This document shows positions 6,921 to 15,826 of a stretch of DNA of 23,664 nucleotides, one piece after another. How positions within the stretch are numbered: position 1 is the stretch's first letter; each line of letters opens with the position of its first letter. Source of the stretch: Protofrankia sp963555915 (GTDB lineage: Bacteria > Actinomycetota > Actinomycetes > Frankiales > Frankiaceae); contig NZ_CAUVXL010000154.1 of the NCBI RefSeq assembly GCF_963555915.1, forward strand, positions 1 to 23,664, written 5' to 3'. The notes under the pieces were generated by a model. The model was not told the DNA's origin and searched no databases. It worked only from the letters and a program-made list of their open reading frames with translations. A program made the position numbers and the translations under genes.

Positions 6921-7976
6921 TTACCACGCGGCCGCCCGGTAGCCTGAGGCAAGCGTCGTGGGCTTGGCGCCATCACTGGAAACCTCAAGATCGGTGCCTG
7001 ACAGGTACAGCAGCCAGTGCCCGCCGGCATCCACGTCCAGGCTGGTATGCGTCTTGCTGGTGAGCCCGGTCGCGATCTGATGAAGCGGCGCACCCGTCGC
7101 CGGGTCGACCTCCTGCAGCAGCACCGACGTGGTCACCGGCGGGTAACCGCCGCAGCACTGCCGCACGACGAACAAGTGGCCGTTCGGCATGTACACGCCC
7201 TCGTAGTAGAAGCTTCCCTTCTCCGCAGCGGTGAGTGGCACGGCGCCGGAGCCGTCGTCCTGCAGGTAATACGACTCCGTCGAAGGGCTCATCGTGACCA
7301 GGTCCCAGCCTTCGTTGTCCTCTGCGGAGCCAACCGACACGGCCAGGCGGGTGCCGTCGGGCGACCACGACAGGTGCGTGACCGGTGCCGGCAACCCACT
7401 GGCTGCCCTCCCCGGAGGCATCGGAAAACGCCGCTCGGCGTGGGTCGTCAGATTGACCACGACGACCTGGTAACCGGCGGTCGGGTTGTCCCCGGGGGAG
7501 CAGTCGAAGTACTGCGTCGCGTACACGAGACTCGTGCCGTTCGGACTGATCGCTGGCTTGCTGCCCGCGGACGCGATGATCGTCGGGTCGCCGCCGTCCG
7601 TGCCGATGCGCCATACCTGGTGCTGGCAGCCGACGCCAACCTCGTAGAACACCGATCGGCCGTCGGGACTCACCGCCAGCGAGTCCCCGACGGCCCCGCT
7701 GCCGCGCAGGGTACGGATGGCCCTGCCACTGACGGGATCCAGAAGCACCACCGCCCCGGCGGTCGTGACAGCCGCCAGCGTGCGCGGCGGCGCCGGCCCC
7801 GGATTCCCCATGGTGGAAGCGGCCCCGCCACTGTCGGCGGTGACACCGCTACGTGCCGGTGGGGTGGACGGTGTTCCGCCGGATCCAGTGCAGCCGACCG
7901 TTGCGATACAGACCGACGCCAGCATTGCGATCGCCAACGGGACCATCGTGCCCCCGTGCCGCTTTCCCAGCGCCAT
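6921..7976 (-). CDS. Beta-propeller (TolB/WD40-like) lipoprotein
   Basis: The protein has 351 residues. The ATG at 7976 is supported by GGAGGGAG just upstream; the frame stays open to 8117 without a site. The N-terminus MALGKRHGGTMVPLAIAMLA with VGC (Cys29) is a lipoprotein signal. After a Gly/Ser/Pro linker, residues 70-351 form repeated blades marked by SPDGRSVFY, SPNGTSLVY and SPDGTRLAV, the beta-propeller phrase of TolB/WD40-like periplasmic proteins. Such propellers bind partner proteins or glycans on the cell surface. No catalytic motif is visible. A Cys-Cys pair (VRQCCGGYP) and single Cys residues suggest disulfides. Copy B of the 22-bp element lies 158 bases upstream of the start. Confidence 0.8.
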   Translation of the reverse strand: MALGKRHGGTMVPLAIAMLASVCIATVGCTGSGGTPSTPPARSGVTADSGGAASTMGNPGPAPPRTLAAVTTAGAVVLLDPVSGRAIRTLRGSGAVGDSLAVSPDGRSVFYEVGVGCQHQVWRIGTDGGDPTIIASAGSKPAISPNGTSLVYATQYFDCSPGDNPTAGYQVVVVNLTTHAERRFPMPPGRAASGLPAPVTHLSWSPDGTRLAVSVGSAEDNEGWDLVTMSPSTESYYLQDDGSGAVPLTAAEKGSFYYEGVYMPNGHLFVVRQCCGGYPPVTTSVLLQEVDPATGAPLHQIATGLTSKTHTSLDVDAGGHWLLYLSGTDLEVSSDGAKPTTLASGYRAAAW

Positions 7977-8134
7977 CTTCGGCTCCCTCCACGGGATCAG
8001 GCCTTGGAGCCGTTGCTGGACGGCGGCGTGGTGGCGACTGCCAATGGCCTTCCCGTGCCACGGGGCGTGATCGTGGTGCGTCGTGCCTTCATCTCCCTGC
8101 CGGTAGCGATCGACCACTGGTTGATGATATCTAC

Positions 8135-8156
8135 CACCTATTGTCAGGCGCTCTCA
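8135..8156 (-). promoter_or_regulatory. 22-bp element, copy B (minus orientation)
   Basis: On the minus strand it starts TGAGAGCG and ends CAATAGGTG. It begins 10 bases after the stop of the large MBG protein and lies 158 bases upstream of the propeller lipoprotein start at 7976. Confidence 0.55.
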
Positions 8157-8166
8157 ACGAGGCGTT

Positions 8167-11100
8167 TCAGTTGGTGACGGTGAAGGTAACCGTATGGACC
8201 GCGGGGTCGGTGCCCGCCACGTAGGACAGGATGTGTGTGCCAGCGCTGAGCCCGGTCGTCTTCACGTTGTACTGGTAGCCCGGAGGTGATGCGACGAAGC
8301 GGAAGTCCTGGCCAGGCTGGCTGTTGCCGGGAGCCGGGGCGACGGACGATCCGTCGACACCGATGGCATGCACCGTGATCGAGGAGCTCCAGAGGTTTCT
8401 GCCGCCGCTGCCAACGAGTTGCAACTGGATCGGCAGCGTCGCGCCAGACTTGACTGGCCTGGTCAGGTCCGTCAGGATCCGGGCGCCGCACGTGACGGCG
8501 AAGCTGACCTTGACCGTTGGTGACGCGTAGTAGTTGGCGTCGCCCGCCTGGTCAGCCGTGACGGTGCAGGTGCCCGGACCGGTGAGGCTCACCGTCGTGC
8601 CGGACAGGTTGCACACCGACGAGGGTCCGGCGGTGAGTACGACCGGAGCGGTTGAGCCGGTACCAGCCGCATTCACGCTGAAGGGCGCGTCGCCGTAGGT
8701 GTGGGTCGGGATGGCGGCCAGGGTCACGCTGGCTTGTCGCTTGTCCACGACGAAGCTCAGCTGTCGCGGTACGGCGTCGCTGTAGTCGGCGGTGCCGTCC
8801 TGCGTCGCGGTCAGGACGCAGGTTCCGGCCCCGGTCACTGTGATCGTGACAAACCCGCCGCTGACAGTGGAGGCGGCGCACGGGCTTACGGGCGTGGGAG
8901 TGACGACCACCGGCCGTCCGGACGCACCGCCGGTGACGGCGACCGTGAACGGAGCCACGCCGTAAACCTGCTTGGCGACGGCGGCGATCGTCAGGATCTG
9001 CGGCGCCTGGTCGACGACCAACATGACGGTGGACGCCGCTGGTGCGTAGTCAGCGTTGTCGGTCGGGGTGAACGTCACCGCGAGCGTGTGCGTCCCGGCG
9101 TGCAGGACGCCGCCCGAATAGGGGGCACCGTCGGCGCTGTAGGCCAACGACCCGCTGACGTTCGCGGTGGCGCCCAGCTGCCCGGAGCCGAGGACCGAGC
9201 CGTAGGTGATGTGTGCCGGCGTCGGCCAGGTCAGGACGGGGATGGCCTTGGCGACGGTGAGGTCGGTCGTCGTGGCCGGTGCAGGCAGGTAGTCCTCGGA
9301 ACCGTCCTGGTGAGCGGTGATCGAGCAGTCACCGGCGCCGGTGATGGTGACCGTGACCGAGCCGCGGACGGGATCGCCGTTCGAGCTGGGGCTGGCGAGC
9401 TGACATGGTCCGACCGGGGTGAAGGTGATCGGGTTGCCGGAGTGACCGCCGGTGGCCGTCACGGTGAACGGGGTGTCGCCGAAGGTGTGCTGGCCGGGTG
9501 GATCGATGGACAGTTCCTGGGGTGCCTTGTCGACGACCAGAGGCGTGGTGACGGTGCCGGCGGAGGTGTAGTCGGTGGTGTCGTCGGGGACGAAGCTCGC
9601 GGACAGGGTGTGGGTCCCCGCGTGCAGCACTGTGCCGGCCGGCGGGGTGTAGCTGAACGAGCCGGGCACATCCGCGGTGGCGTCGAGCTGATTGCCGCCG
9701 AGCGGCACCCCGTAGACCAGGCTGGCGACAGCGGGGGTCCAGGCGAGTTGCGGGTCGGCCTTGTCGACGGTCAGCGTGACGTCGCGGGTGACGCTGGTGT
9801 AGTCGGTGGCGTCGACCGGGGTGAATGTCACGTGCAGCATGTGCGGGCCGGCGTGCAGCACGCGATCGCTGGCATCACCTGCCTGATCGTCGTCGCTGTA
9901 GGCGTAGGTGCCGTCAACAGTGGCGGTGGCGTCGAGCTCTGTTGCCGACAGCGGCGTGCCGTAGGTGATGTCCGCCGGCGACGACCACGTCAGGCCCGGC
10001 GTCGCCTTCGCGATGTTCACGCTGCGCGAAACCGCACTAGCCGGCAGATAGTTGATGTCACCGGATTGGTTGGCGATGACGGTGCAGGTGCCGGCCCCGG
10101 TGAAGGTCAGCAGGGGCCCCTTGTCGGTCTGGTCCACAGTGCACGGCCCAACCGTGCTGAAGGTGACCGGCGAGGGTGACCCGCCACCGTTTGCGGTGAG
10201 CAACACCGGCGCGTCGCCAAAGGTGTGGTTACCGATGGCGGCGACGTTGATGGACTGGGCGGCTTGGTGAACGTCGAGAGTGACCGACGCGGTCGCATTC
10301 AGGTAGCGCGCACTGTCCGTGGGAGTGAAGGTCACGGTTAGCGCCTGCGGTCCGGCGGTGAGGACGTCACCGGGCGAGACGTTGTAGTGGAACGTTCCGG
10401 GAACGTTCGCGGTTGCGTTCACCTGGGCGTTCGAGATGCCGGTTCCGTAGGTGATCGGATCCGGCGCCGGCCAGTTGACGGTGGGGGTCGCTGGTGTGAC
10501 CGAGAACGACTGCGGCACCGACACCGCCGGCTGGTAGCTCGCGCCGCCGGCCTCGGTGGCCGTGACGGTGCAGGAGCCGACGTCGGCGAGGGTGATCGTC
10601 GCGGCGCCGGTGCCGTTTCCATCCGTGTCCGTGCCGCTGGTCGCGTCCCCGACTGTGCAGCTGTCGGTCCCGCCGACGCTGAACGTGACCGGCAGGCCGG
10701 ACCTACCACCCGTAGCGGCGACGTGGTAGCGCTCACCGAAGGTCGCGGGCACGGGCGGAGTCGTGGTGAAGCTGATCGCCTGTGTCGGCAGAGCCAGGGT
10801 GAAGGTGTCGATGCGGCTCTTGCGCAGCCCCAGGGGGAGCGCCTTGGCCTCGGTCGTGGCGCCATCACCGTAGAAGTCGACGCCGCCGTCGTCTTCGATC
10901 AGCTGGACCTGCGCGCCGTCGCCGATCGGGTCCGGCGTGGCCACGATCGACTCCCAACTGCCCAGCGGTGCCGGTAGCACCGTTGTGGCCGCGACCGGGG
11001 GCGAGGCCGGGTCGCCGTTCCACGTGAAGAGGCGGAAGGTGGGATTTCCGCCGGTGTAGGAGCCGCCAAGGATCAGGTACTGGCCGTCGGCGTTGCGGCG

Positions 11101-13164
11101 GATGTCCCGGACCGACAACCCGCCCAGGTTCCACAGCATCGGCGAGCCGAACGTCGCGGCCACCCCAGCACCGGTCACGAGTGTGGGCAGGTTGGTCACC
11201 GGTACCACGAGAGCGAGATTTCGGTCGCTCACCGTTTCCAGCGGGGCACGGAATCCGACGTACGCGGTCCCGGAGCCGCCGGCGGCGAACTCCATACCCT
11301 CGACGTTGAACCCGTCGATCGTCTTGGGCAGGTGGCCGGCAGCCGCGCTGTCAGCCAGCCCGAGCGGGTTGCCGTTTGCCTGGTCCCAGCCGATCAGGTC
11401 GGCGCGCAGGTTCGAATAGGAGCCGACCAGCGTCAGGTCCGTCGTCGCGCCGCTACCGGACAGCCGGGTCGCGAACAGCGTGGACCGAGTCGGGCGCAGT
11501 GCGCCGTCGTCGGAGGCATTGCCCATCGATCCGGTCCAGTAGACGGTGTCACCCAGCCGCGCGGCGGCCTCGATATCCATCGAGTCCGACCCCTTGGTGC
11601 CCAGACCGAGCTGGCTGCCGATGTCCCAGGTCTTCACCGGCAGACCGGAACGGTCGCCGCGGTAGAGACGCAGCACGTTGCTCGTGTCGTCGCCGACAAG
11701 GAGGTAGCCGCCGCCGACGTCGATCGCAGTCGACGCGTCGGATGCGCCGTCGAGCCAGTGGCTGGTGGTGTCCGTCGCGGGGGCTGACGCACCGTAGGTG
11801 AAGGACGCCGTGCCGGTGCGGCCGAGCGGGTCGGTGGTGGTCACGGTGATGGTCGAGTAGCCGACGCCCGTCGGCGCGACGCTGACGGTGCGGGTTGCCC
11901 CGGAGCCGCTGACACTGATGTTGCCCAGTGGGGCGACGGCAGAGTTGGATGTGGCGACGGTCACCGCGAGCGTGCTCACGTCGACCGTCGAATCGGGGTC
12001 GGACAGCGCCACGGTCAGGGTCGGGTTGTCCGCGTCACCGATCACATTGCCCAGCACGGTGTCACCGAGGGTGAGCACGGGCTGGGGTCCGGGCGCCGGC
12101 TGCCCGGCGGGCGCGAACGCGATACCTCGGTACGACGTCCCGCTGGCTGCCGAGGCGATCGTGGTCAGAGCGCCGGTGAACGTGCCGCCGGCGCCTGAGC
12201 TGTCGAAGACGCTGTCCACCTTCGAGCCGCCCAGGGTAGTGGCGAAGATCTGCACCCCGCCGTTCTCGACACGCGCCGCGACACCGAACAACGGTGTGCC
12301 GCCGCCGACGGTGCCCTTCGACTGCCACGCCGACCCGTTGAAGAAGAACTTGGTCAAGCCACCGGTGGTCCCGTCGGCGACGTACAGGGTGTCCGGTACA
12401 GCGCCGCCGCCGACCGTCACCAACGCAAACCCGTACGGGTCCGCCGTGCCGCCGAGGAAGCTCAAACTCTGCCCGCTCGTCGACGGCAGGCCGGTCCCGA
12501 CCCGAGACACCCCGGTCGGCGTCGTCTTGTCGGTTCCGAAGTACAGGTTCCCGCCAGCCGTGTTCAGGACCCGACCAGCCGACACCGTCGTCGAGACCGA
12601 CGTCGCGGTCGTCGCCCCGAGCGCCGCCGTGACGACGCCGCCCTTCACCGTCGACGCGCCGCCATTGGCTCCCGTGATCCAGAAGCGGGACCCGTCAGAC
12701 GTCGTCGCCGCGCGGACGTTGTTACCGGTAAACGCATCAGTGCCGAGCATGGTCGAGGTGTCGACGTTGCCCGCACCGTTGATACGACCAACCACCCGCG
12801 GCACACTCGCCGACGACGTCGATGCGACAGACCCTGTTCCCGGTGACGCGGAGTAGCCGGCAAGGGTGAGATAGCGCCCATCACTGGACAGGCTGAGCTG
12901 CCCCTCAGAGGATGCGGACCCGCTCAACGTAAGAGGACGATTACCCCCGCTCGCGGCCGTCGGCAACGCAATCGGCGTCCCGGTCACGCCCGTCGACAAC
13001 ATCGGCATGATGGAGACCGCGGAAGCCCCCGACGTCGTCCCGTTTACCGACACCACGTCGATCACATCCGGCGTCGCCGCCGAGGCGGAAACCGCGGGTC
13101 CCAGGCCGCTCAACAGCGTCCCGGCCAGCAACGACAACAACGCGAATACCGACGTTCGCTTCAC
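8167..13164 (-). CDS. Large secreted protein: two propeller-like domains plus nine MBG-type Ig-like repeats
   Basis: The protein has 1665 residues with a Sec signal (MKRTSVFALLSLLAGTLLSG, cleavage near ASA-AT). Residues 30-370 are rich in Gly/Ser/Thr beta strands and look like a propeller. About 370-490 is a cadherin/Ig-like domain. About 490-790 is a second propeller-like region (DIEAAARLGDTVYWTGS, NVEGMEF) resembling DUF3616 or phytase-like domains. Residues 794-1559 are nine Ig-like repeats of MBG type in the order A B A B B A B A A. A repeats carry (T/Y)FGD or YGxAPF and two Cys. B repeats carry ITYG, LDATA-like strands and VTFTP, and have no Cys. Residues 1560-1665 are a further beta domain. 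No sortase motif or C-terminal helix is seen, so it is probably released or held non-covalently. An adhesive or glycan-binding surface role is inferred. The long Pro/Gly-rich antisense frames over it are shadows. Confidence 0.85.
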   Translation of the reverse strand: MKRTSVFALLSLLAGTLLSGLGPAVSASAATPDVIDVVSVNGTTSGASAVSIMPMLSTGVTGTPIALPTAASGGNRPLTLSGSASSEGQLSLSSDGRYLTLAGYSASPGTGSVASTSSASVPRVVGRINGAGNVDTSTMLGTDAFTGNNVRAATTSDGSRFWITGANGGASTVKGGVVTAALGATTATSVSTTVSAGRVLNTAGGNLYFGTDKTTPTGVSRVGTGLPSTSGQSLSFLGGTADPYGFALVTVGGGAVPDTLYVADGTTGGLTKFFFNGSAWQSKGTVGGGTPLFGVAARVENGGVQIFATTLGGSKVDSVFDSSGAGGTFTGALTTIASAASGTSYRGIAFAPAGQPAPGPQPVLTLGDTVLGNVIGDADNPTLTVALSDPDSTVDVSTLAVTVATSNSAVAPLGNISVSGSGATRTVSVAPTGVGYSTITVTTTDPLGRTGTASFTYGASAPATDTTSHWLDGASDASTAIDVGGGYLLVGDDTSNVLRLYRGDRSGLPVKTWDIGSQLGLGTKGSDSMDIEAAARLGDTVYWTGSMGNASDDGALRPTRSTLFATRLSGSGATTDLTLVGSYSNLRADLIGWDQANGNPLGLADSAAAGHLPKTIDGFNVEGMEFAAGGSGTAYVGFRAPLETVSDRNLALVVPVTNLPTLVTGAGVAATFGSPMLWNLGGLSVRDIRRNADGQYLILGGSYTGGNPTFRLFTWNGDPASPPVAATTVLPAPLGSWESIVATPDPIGDGAQVQLIEDDGGVDFYGDGATTEAKALPLGLRKSRIDTFTLALPTQAISFTTTPPVPATFGERYHVAATGGRSGLPVTFSVGGTDSCTVGDATSGTDTDGNGTGAATITLADVGSCTVTATEAGGASYQPAVSVPQSFSVTPATPTVNWPAPDPITYGTGISNAQVNATANVPGTFHYNVSPGDVLTAGPQALTVTFTPTDSARYLNATASVTLDVHQAAQSINVAAIGNHTFGDAPVLLTANGGGSPSPVTFSTVGPCTVDQTDKGPLLTFTGAGTCTVIANQSGDINYLPASAVSRSVNIAKATPGLTWSSPADITYGTPLSATELDATATVDGTYAYSDDDQAGDASDRVLHAGPHMLHVTFTPVDATDYTSVTRDVTLTVDKADPQLAWTPAVASLVYGVPLGGNQLDATADVPGSFSYTPPAGTVLHAGTHTLSASFVPDDTTDYTSAGTVTTPLVVDKAPQELSIDPPGQHTFGDTPFTVTATGGHSGNPITFTPVGPCQLASPSSNGDPVRGSVTVTITGAGDCSITAHQDGSEDYLPAPATTTDLTVAKAIPVLTWPTPAHITYGSVLGSGQLGATANVSGSLAYSADGAPYSGGVLHAGTHTLAVTFTPTDNADYAPAASTVMLVVDQAPQILTIAAVAKQVYGVAPFTVAVTGGASGRPVVVTPTPVSPCAASTVSGGFVTITVTGAGTCVLTATQDGTADYSDAVPRQLSFVVDKRQASVTLAAIPTHTYGDAPFSVNAAGTGSTAPVVLTAGPSSVCNLSGTTVSLTGPGTCTVTADQAGDANYYASPTVKVSFAVTCGARILTDLTRPVKSGATLPIQLQLVGSGGRNLWSSSITVHAIGVDGSSVAPAPGNSQPGQDFRFVASPPGYQYNVKTTGLSAGTHILSYVAGTDPAVHTVTFTVTN
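8488..10785 (-). repeat. Nine tandem Ig-like repeats within the large secreted protein
   Basis: Unit boundaries in residues are A1 794-892, B1 893-968, A2 969-1054, B2 1055-1136, B3 1137-1214, A3 1215-1307, B4 1308-1387, A4 1388-1476 and A5 1477-1559. Each A unit has a conserved Cys pair about 20-35 residues apart, which B units lack. Units diverge at DNA level, so this is an old amplification. Confidence 0.8.
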
Positions 13165-13252
13165 GTGCCCATCCCCCCGTTATGGCAACAGCACGTCACA
13201 CTGGACCGCTGGCCGGCAAAGGGGTGACAGTCGGCCTTCCTGTTCGGTCACT

Positions 13253-13281
13253 ATTCATCCGAGGCCGTCCTCGCATTCATC
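13253..13281. promoter_or_regulatory. Spaced direct repeat GATGAAT upstream of the large secreted protein
   Basis: On the minus strand two GATGAAT copies start 22 bases apart (two helix turns) and flank CGAGG-ACGG-CCTCG. The site is 88-117 bases upstream of the ATG at 13164, a fitting place for an activator or repressor site. It is a single observation. Confidence 0.35.
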
Positions 13282-13325
13282 GTTCATTGTCAGAAATGCG
13301 ACAAAGCGGACATCGGCGTGTCCAT

Positions 13326-13344
13326 TCACGGGTCTGGCCCGTGA
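13326..13344 (-). terminator. Hairpin after the sulfatase gene
   Basis: TCACGGG-TCTGG-CCCGTGA is a perfect 7-bp stem with a 5-base loop, 52 bases after the sulfatase stop in its direction of transcription. There is no T tract. Confidence 0.45.
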
Positions 13345-13377
13345 TGGTGCTGTCAGGGGGCTGCGGCGACATCCACG

Positions 13378-13399
13378 CCCCTATTGCCGGGCACTCTTA
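13378..13399 (-). promoter_or_regulatory. 22-bp element, copy C (minus orientation)
   Basis: On the minus strand it starts TAAGAGTG and ends CAATAGGGG. Its first three bases are the TAA stop codon of the sulfatase. It lies 213 bases upstream of the large secreted protein start at 13164. Confidence 0.6.
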
Positions 13400-14947
13400 C
13401 GCATGTGCCGTCCCCCCAACCTGAAGCTCGTCGGCGATCAGCTGGTTCACCAGGTCGTTCAGGTCCTTCAGCAGGCTCGCCCGCGATGGGTCGTTGGCGA
13501 GGTTGTGCAGCTCACCCGGGTCGGCCAGGCGGTCATAGCACTCGAAGGTGTAGCCGGACGGCGGGCCGTCGATGCCATCGGGAGTGGTGTACCGGCCGAA
13601 GCTGTAGCGCGCGGTCAACACCCCCCGGATGCAGTACCGCAGCCCTGGCAGCCCGAGCCCGCTGCTGGTCGCGTCCGACGTCACCAACAGACTGGTACGG
13701 ACCGACCCGCCTGGCTGGTCGAGCAGGACCGTGAGGTCATGGCCGACCAGCGGGCCGAAGGCCGTGGCGTCGATCCCGGCGAGCGAGGCCAGGGTGGGCA
13801 CGACGTCGATGTGCGAGGTGAGAGCCGTCGAGGTGCTGCCATGGGTGGCCGGACGCCGCGGATCGGCGATCACCAACGGCACCCGTAGGTTCTCCTGGTA
13901 GATCATCGCTCCTTTCTGTCGTAGCCCGTGTCCGCCGCCCATTTCGCCGTGATCGGCCAACCGGACCACGACCGTGTCGGCGGCCCGACCGGAGGCGTCG
14001 AGCACGCCGCTCATCAGCACGTCGGTACGCCGCAGCAATTCCAGGTACCAGTTCCCCCACTGCCGCCACTGGTGTGCGTCGTCGGGGGCCGCGACCGCGT
14101 TCGGCATCGCGCCGCCGACCGCCTCGTTCTCACCCCGCCACACGGTCTGAACCGGCGGCTTCGAGGACAGGTCCGACTCGAAGTTCGTCGGCACCGCGGC
14201 GCCGTAGTCGGGCACGTCATCGAGCCGGTAGAAGCGCGGGCAGAACATCATGTCGTGCGGGTTGACGAAGCTGACCACACACAGCCATGGCTGGCTGTCA
14301 GCGGCGTGCGCGGCGAGCCATGCCTCGGCCTGCTGGGCGACGCCCGGGTCCTGCTGGGTTCCCTCATTCGGGGTACCACCGGCGAGTAGGTCGATCGCCT
14401 CGTCGAAGCCGTAGGGGGTGAGGTAGGCCGGGTCGGTGGTGATGTTCTGGGTCAGGTGCCACTTGCCGATGTAACAGGTGTGGTAACCGGCGGCCTTCAC
14501 CATGGTGCCCAGCGTGGGGATCGTCGCGGACAGGTCCGGCTGCGCCGCGCCGACGTTGTCCAAAACGCCGTTGACCGGCGCATGTAGGCCGGTGAACACG
14601 GTGGACCGGGCGGGGGAGCAGGGGGCTGTCGGTGTGTGATGCAGGCCGAAGGTCACCCCGTCGCTCGCCACCCGGTCGCGGGCCGGCAGGCTGAAACCGC
14701 TGGGAAGCACCACCTCCGTGCGCTCCTGGTCGGTCATCAGGATCAGCAGGTTGGGCCGGCTTCCGGTCGCATCGGCGGTTGGTTGCGCGGCGGCGGCTGG
14801 GCGGGCCGCGAACATCCCCGCACCGATCGGTAGCGTCGCGGCGGCCAGCCCGGCCTCGAGAAAACGCCGCCGGGAGGTGCGTCGTTGTTCGGCTGAGCCT
14901 GGTTGCGGGTCGGTGCGGTGGGGTGGGATCGGCGGGGGCTTGCTCAT
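13397..14947 (-). CDS. Tat-exported sulfatase
   Basis: The protein has 516 residues from the ATG at 14947 (TGGAG eight bases upstream; earlier in-frame starts lack a site). Residues 25-54 form a twin-arginine signal: SRRRFLEAG, a moderately hydrophobic stretch and ARPAAAA before the cut. The mature enzyme is a type I sulfatase: MTDQER carries metal-binding Asp, PC110SPAR is the C-x-P-x-R motif whose Cys is converted to formylglycine, GKWHL (161-165) supplies Lys and His, and FVNPHD and ADHGEMGGGHGLRQKG complete the site. It would cleave sulfate esters outside the membrane. The sugar or choline substrate is not readable. Maturation needs a formylglycine-generating enzyme, absent from the window, and a cofactor-loaded or folded state fits Tat export. 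Confidence 0.9.
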   Translation of the reverse strand: MSKPPPIPPHRTDPQPGSAEQRRTSRRRFLEAGLAAATLPIGAGMFAARPAAAAQPTADATGSRPNLLILMTDQERTEVVLPSGFSLPARDRVASDGVTFGLHHTPTAPCSPARSTVFTGLHAPVNGVLDNVGAAQPDLSATIPTLGTMVKAAGYHTCYIGKWHLTQNITTDPAYLTPYGFDEAIDLLAGGTPNEGTQQDPGVAQQAEAWLAAHAADSQPWLCVVSFVNPHDMMFCPRFYRLDDVPDYGAAVPTNFESDLSSKPPVQTVWRGENEAVGGAMPNAVAAPDDAHQWRQWGNWYLELLRRTDVLMSGVLDASGRAADTVVVRLADHGEMGGGHGLRQKGAMIYQENLRVPLVIADPRRPATHGSTSTALTSHIDVVPTLASLAGIDATAFGPLVGHDLTVLLDQPGGSVRTSLLVTSDATSSGLGLPGLRYCIRGVLTARYSFGRYTTPDGIDGPPSGYTFECYDRLADPGELHNLANDPSRASLLKDLNDLVNQLIADELQVGGTAHA

Positions 14948-15033
14948 GATGAACGCTCCAGAGATCCGTCGGATGTGCGGCTGACTGGTCAGGCAACATC
15001 CGCAGCTTCGAGCGTGTTTGTTCTGGTTCCCTG

Positions 15034-15312
15034 TCACGAGCGTTCGAATTCGATGTCAGAGCGAAAAGCCGTCACGCACGCTGTTGATCCGCTCAGGCGC
15101 TGCATGCGTGTCGGTTGCGTCGGCGAGGTCCACTGTTCTGGTGTCCGGCCAGGCATGTGGAAGAGGGCGGTGGCGAGGGCGGCCCGGTCGTCGGCGAGCT
15201 TGTCGATCGCTGCGGCGACCAGGTCGTAGCTGTCATCGTCGAGACCCAGCAGCCATGCTTCGACCTCGTCGAGCAGCCGCACGTCCCAACGCATGTACTC
15301 AGTAAAAGCCAC
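15034..15312 (-). pseudogene. RelE/HigB-like toxin, N-terminal fragment
   Basis: From about codon 7, MRWDVRLLDEVEAWLLGLDD then SYDLVAAAIDKLADD match the first third of actinobacterial HigB/Gp49-type RelE toxins. Those proteins are about 110-125 residues and continue with GPxLGRPLVD, a K/R-rich GSRHHNMKELRP segment and catalytic basic residues. Here the sequence after ADDRAAL changes to unrelated Pro/Thr/Arg text in all three frames, so the RNase part is lost. No antitoxin gene follows. The fragment is probably inactive. The GTG at 15312 has no good ribosome site. Confidence 0.5.
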
Positions 15313-15514
15313 AACCGAAAATCCGCCAGCAGCGAGTCCTCGCGTGGATCGCGAGCGAGCCGCCGACCAGGACCCGCTGCACCGAGCCCGCGGTGACGGT
15401 CAGCCGCACAGCTCGCGGGCGATCGCGTTCTCCAGCCAGGTGCAAGCTGGTATCTGCTGAGCCGCCGCCGCCGGCGTGGCGGCGGGACCATCAACCACTA
15501 ACAGGTCGAACGTG
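15313..15514. other. Unassigned stretch between toxin fragment and VOC gene
   Basis: No intact gene is seen. On the minus strand one frame has PACTWLENAIARELCG before a stop, which looks like the tail of a decayed protein that I cannot name. Confidence 0.4.
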
Positions 15515-15826
15515 TCAGCCGGAGACGGTGACGTTTACAGCGCGACCGTCGGGGTCACGGAGCAGGTGCTGACCTAGGGGAAGACGCGCTTGCGGAAAGT
15601 GGCTGGTCGAGAGGACGAAACCGAGGCGCAGTGCTCCAGTGGATCCGTTCCGGCCTGCGGGATAGATTTCAAGCACGCTGCCGCCGGCGAGGCGGGCGGC
15701 AACATGCTTCGGCCCGTTCCCGTGGCGTTCGGCGGTGAACACCAGACCGAGGCTTTCGTAAAAGGCCTGGCAGCCGGCGATGTCGGAGGTATAAAGGACA
15801 AGTAGGCTGAGCTGCGGGTCGTTCAC
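15515..15826 (-). CDS. Short VOC-superfamily (glyoxalase/bleomycin-resistance fold) protein
   Basis: The protein has 103 residues from the GTG at 15826, with GGAGAAAG upstream. The first half is a standard VOC module (LLVLYTSDIAGCQAFYESLGLVFTAERHG, then GGSVLEIYPA), and the end LLRDPDGRAVNVTV is the closing strand. Family members of this type are usually about 115-125 residues. Here about 15 residues between GFVLSTS and the final RDPDG strand seem to be missing, where the fourth beta-alpha unit should be. It may be a diverged small VOC protein or a damaged gene. No partner gene adjoins it. Confidence 0.7.
   Translation of the reverse strand: MNDPQLSLLVLYTSDIAGCQAFYESLGLVFTAERHGNGPKHVAARLAGGSVLEIYPAGRNGSTGALRLGFVLSTSHFPQARLPLGQHLLRDPDGRAVNVTVSG

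Noticed and set aside
8701..10179. 492-codon plus-strand frame opposite the MBG repeats
   Set aside because: It is a Gly/Asp/Arg-rich shadow whose periodicity follows the sense-strand Ig repeats.
15080..15110. Possible fifth copy of the 22-bp element upstream of the sulfatase (TCAGGCGCT)
   Set aside because: Only nine bases agree and neither end of the pattern is present.
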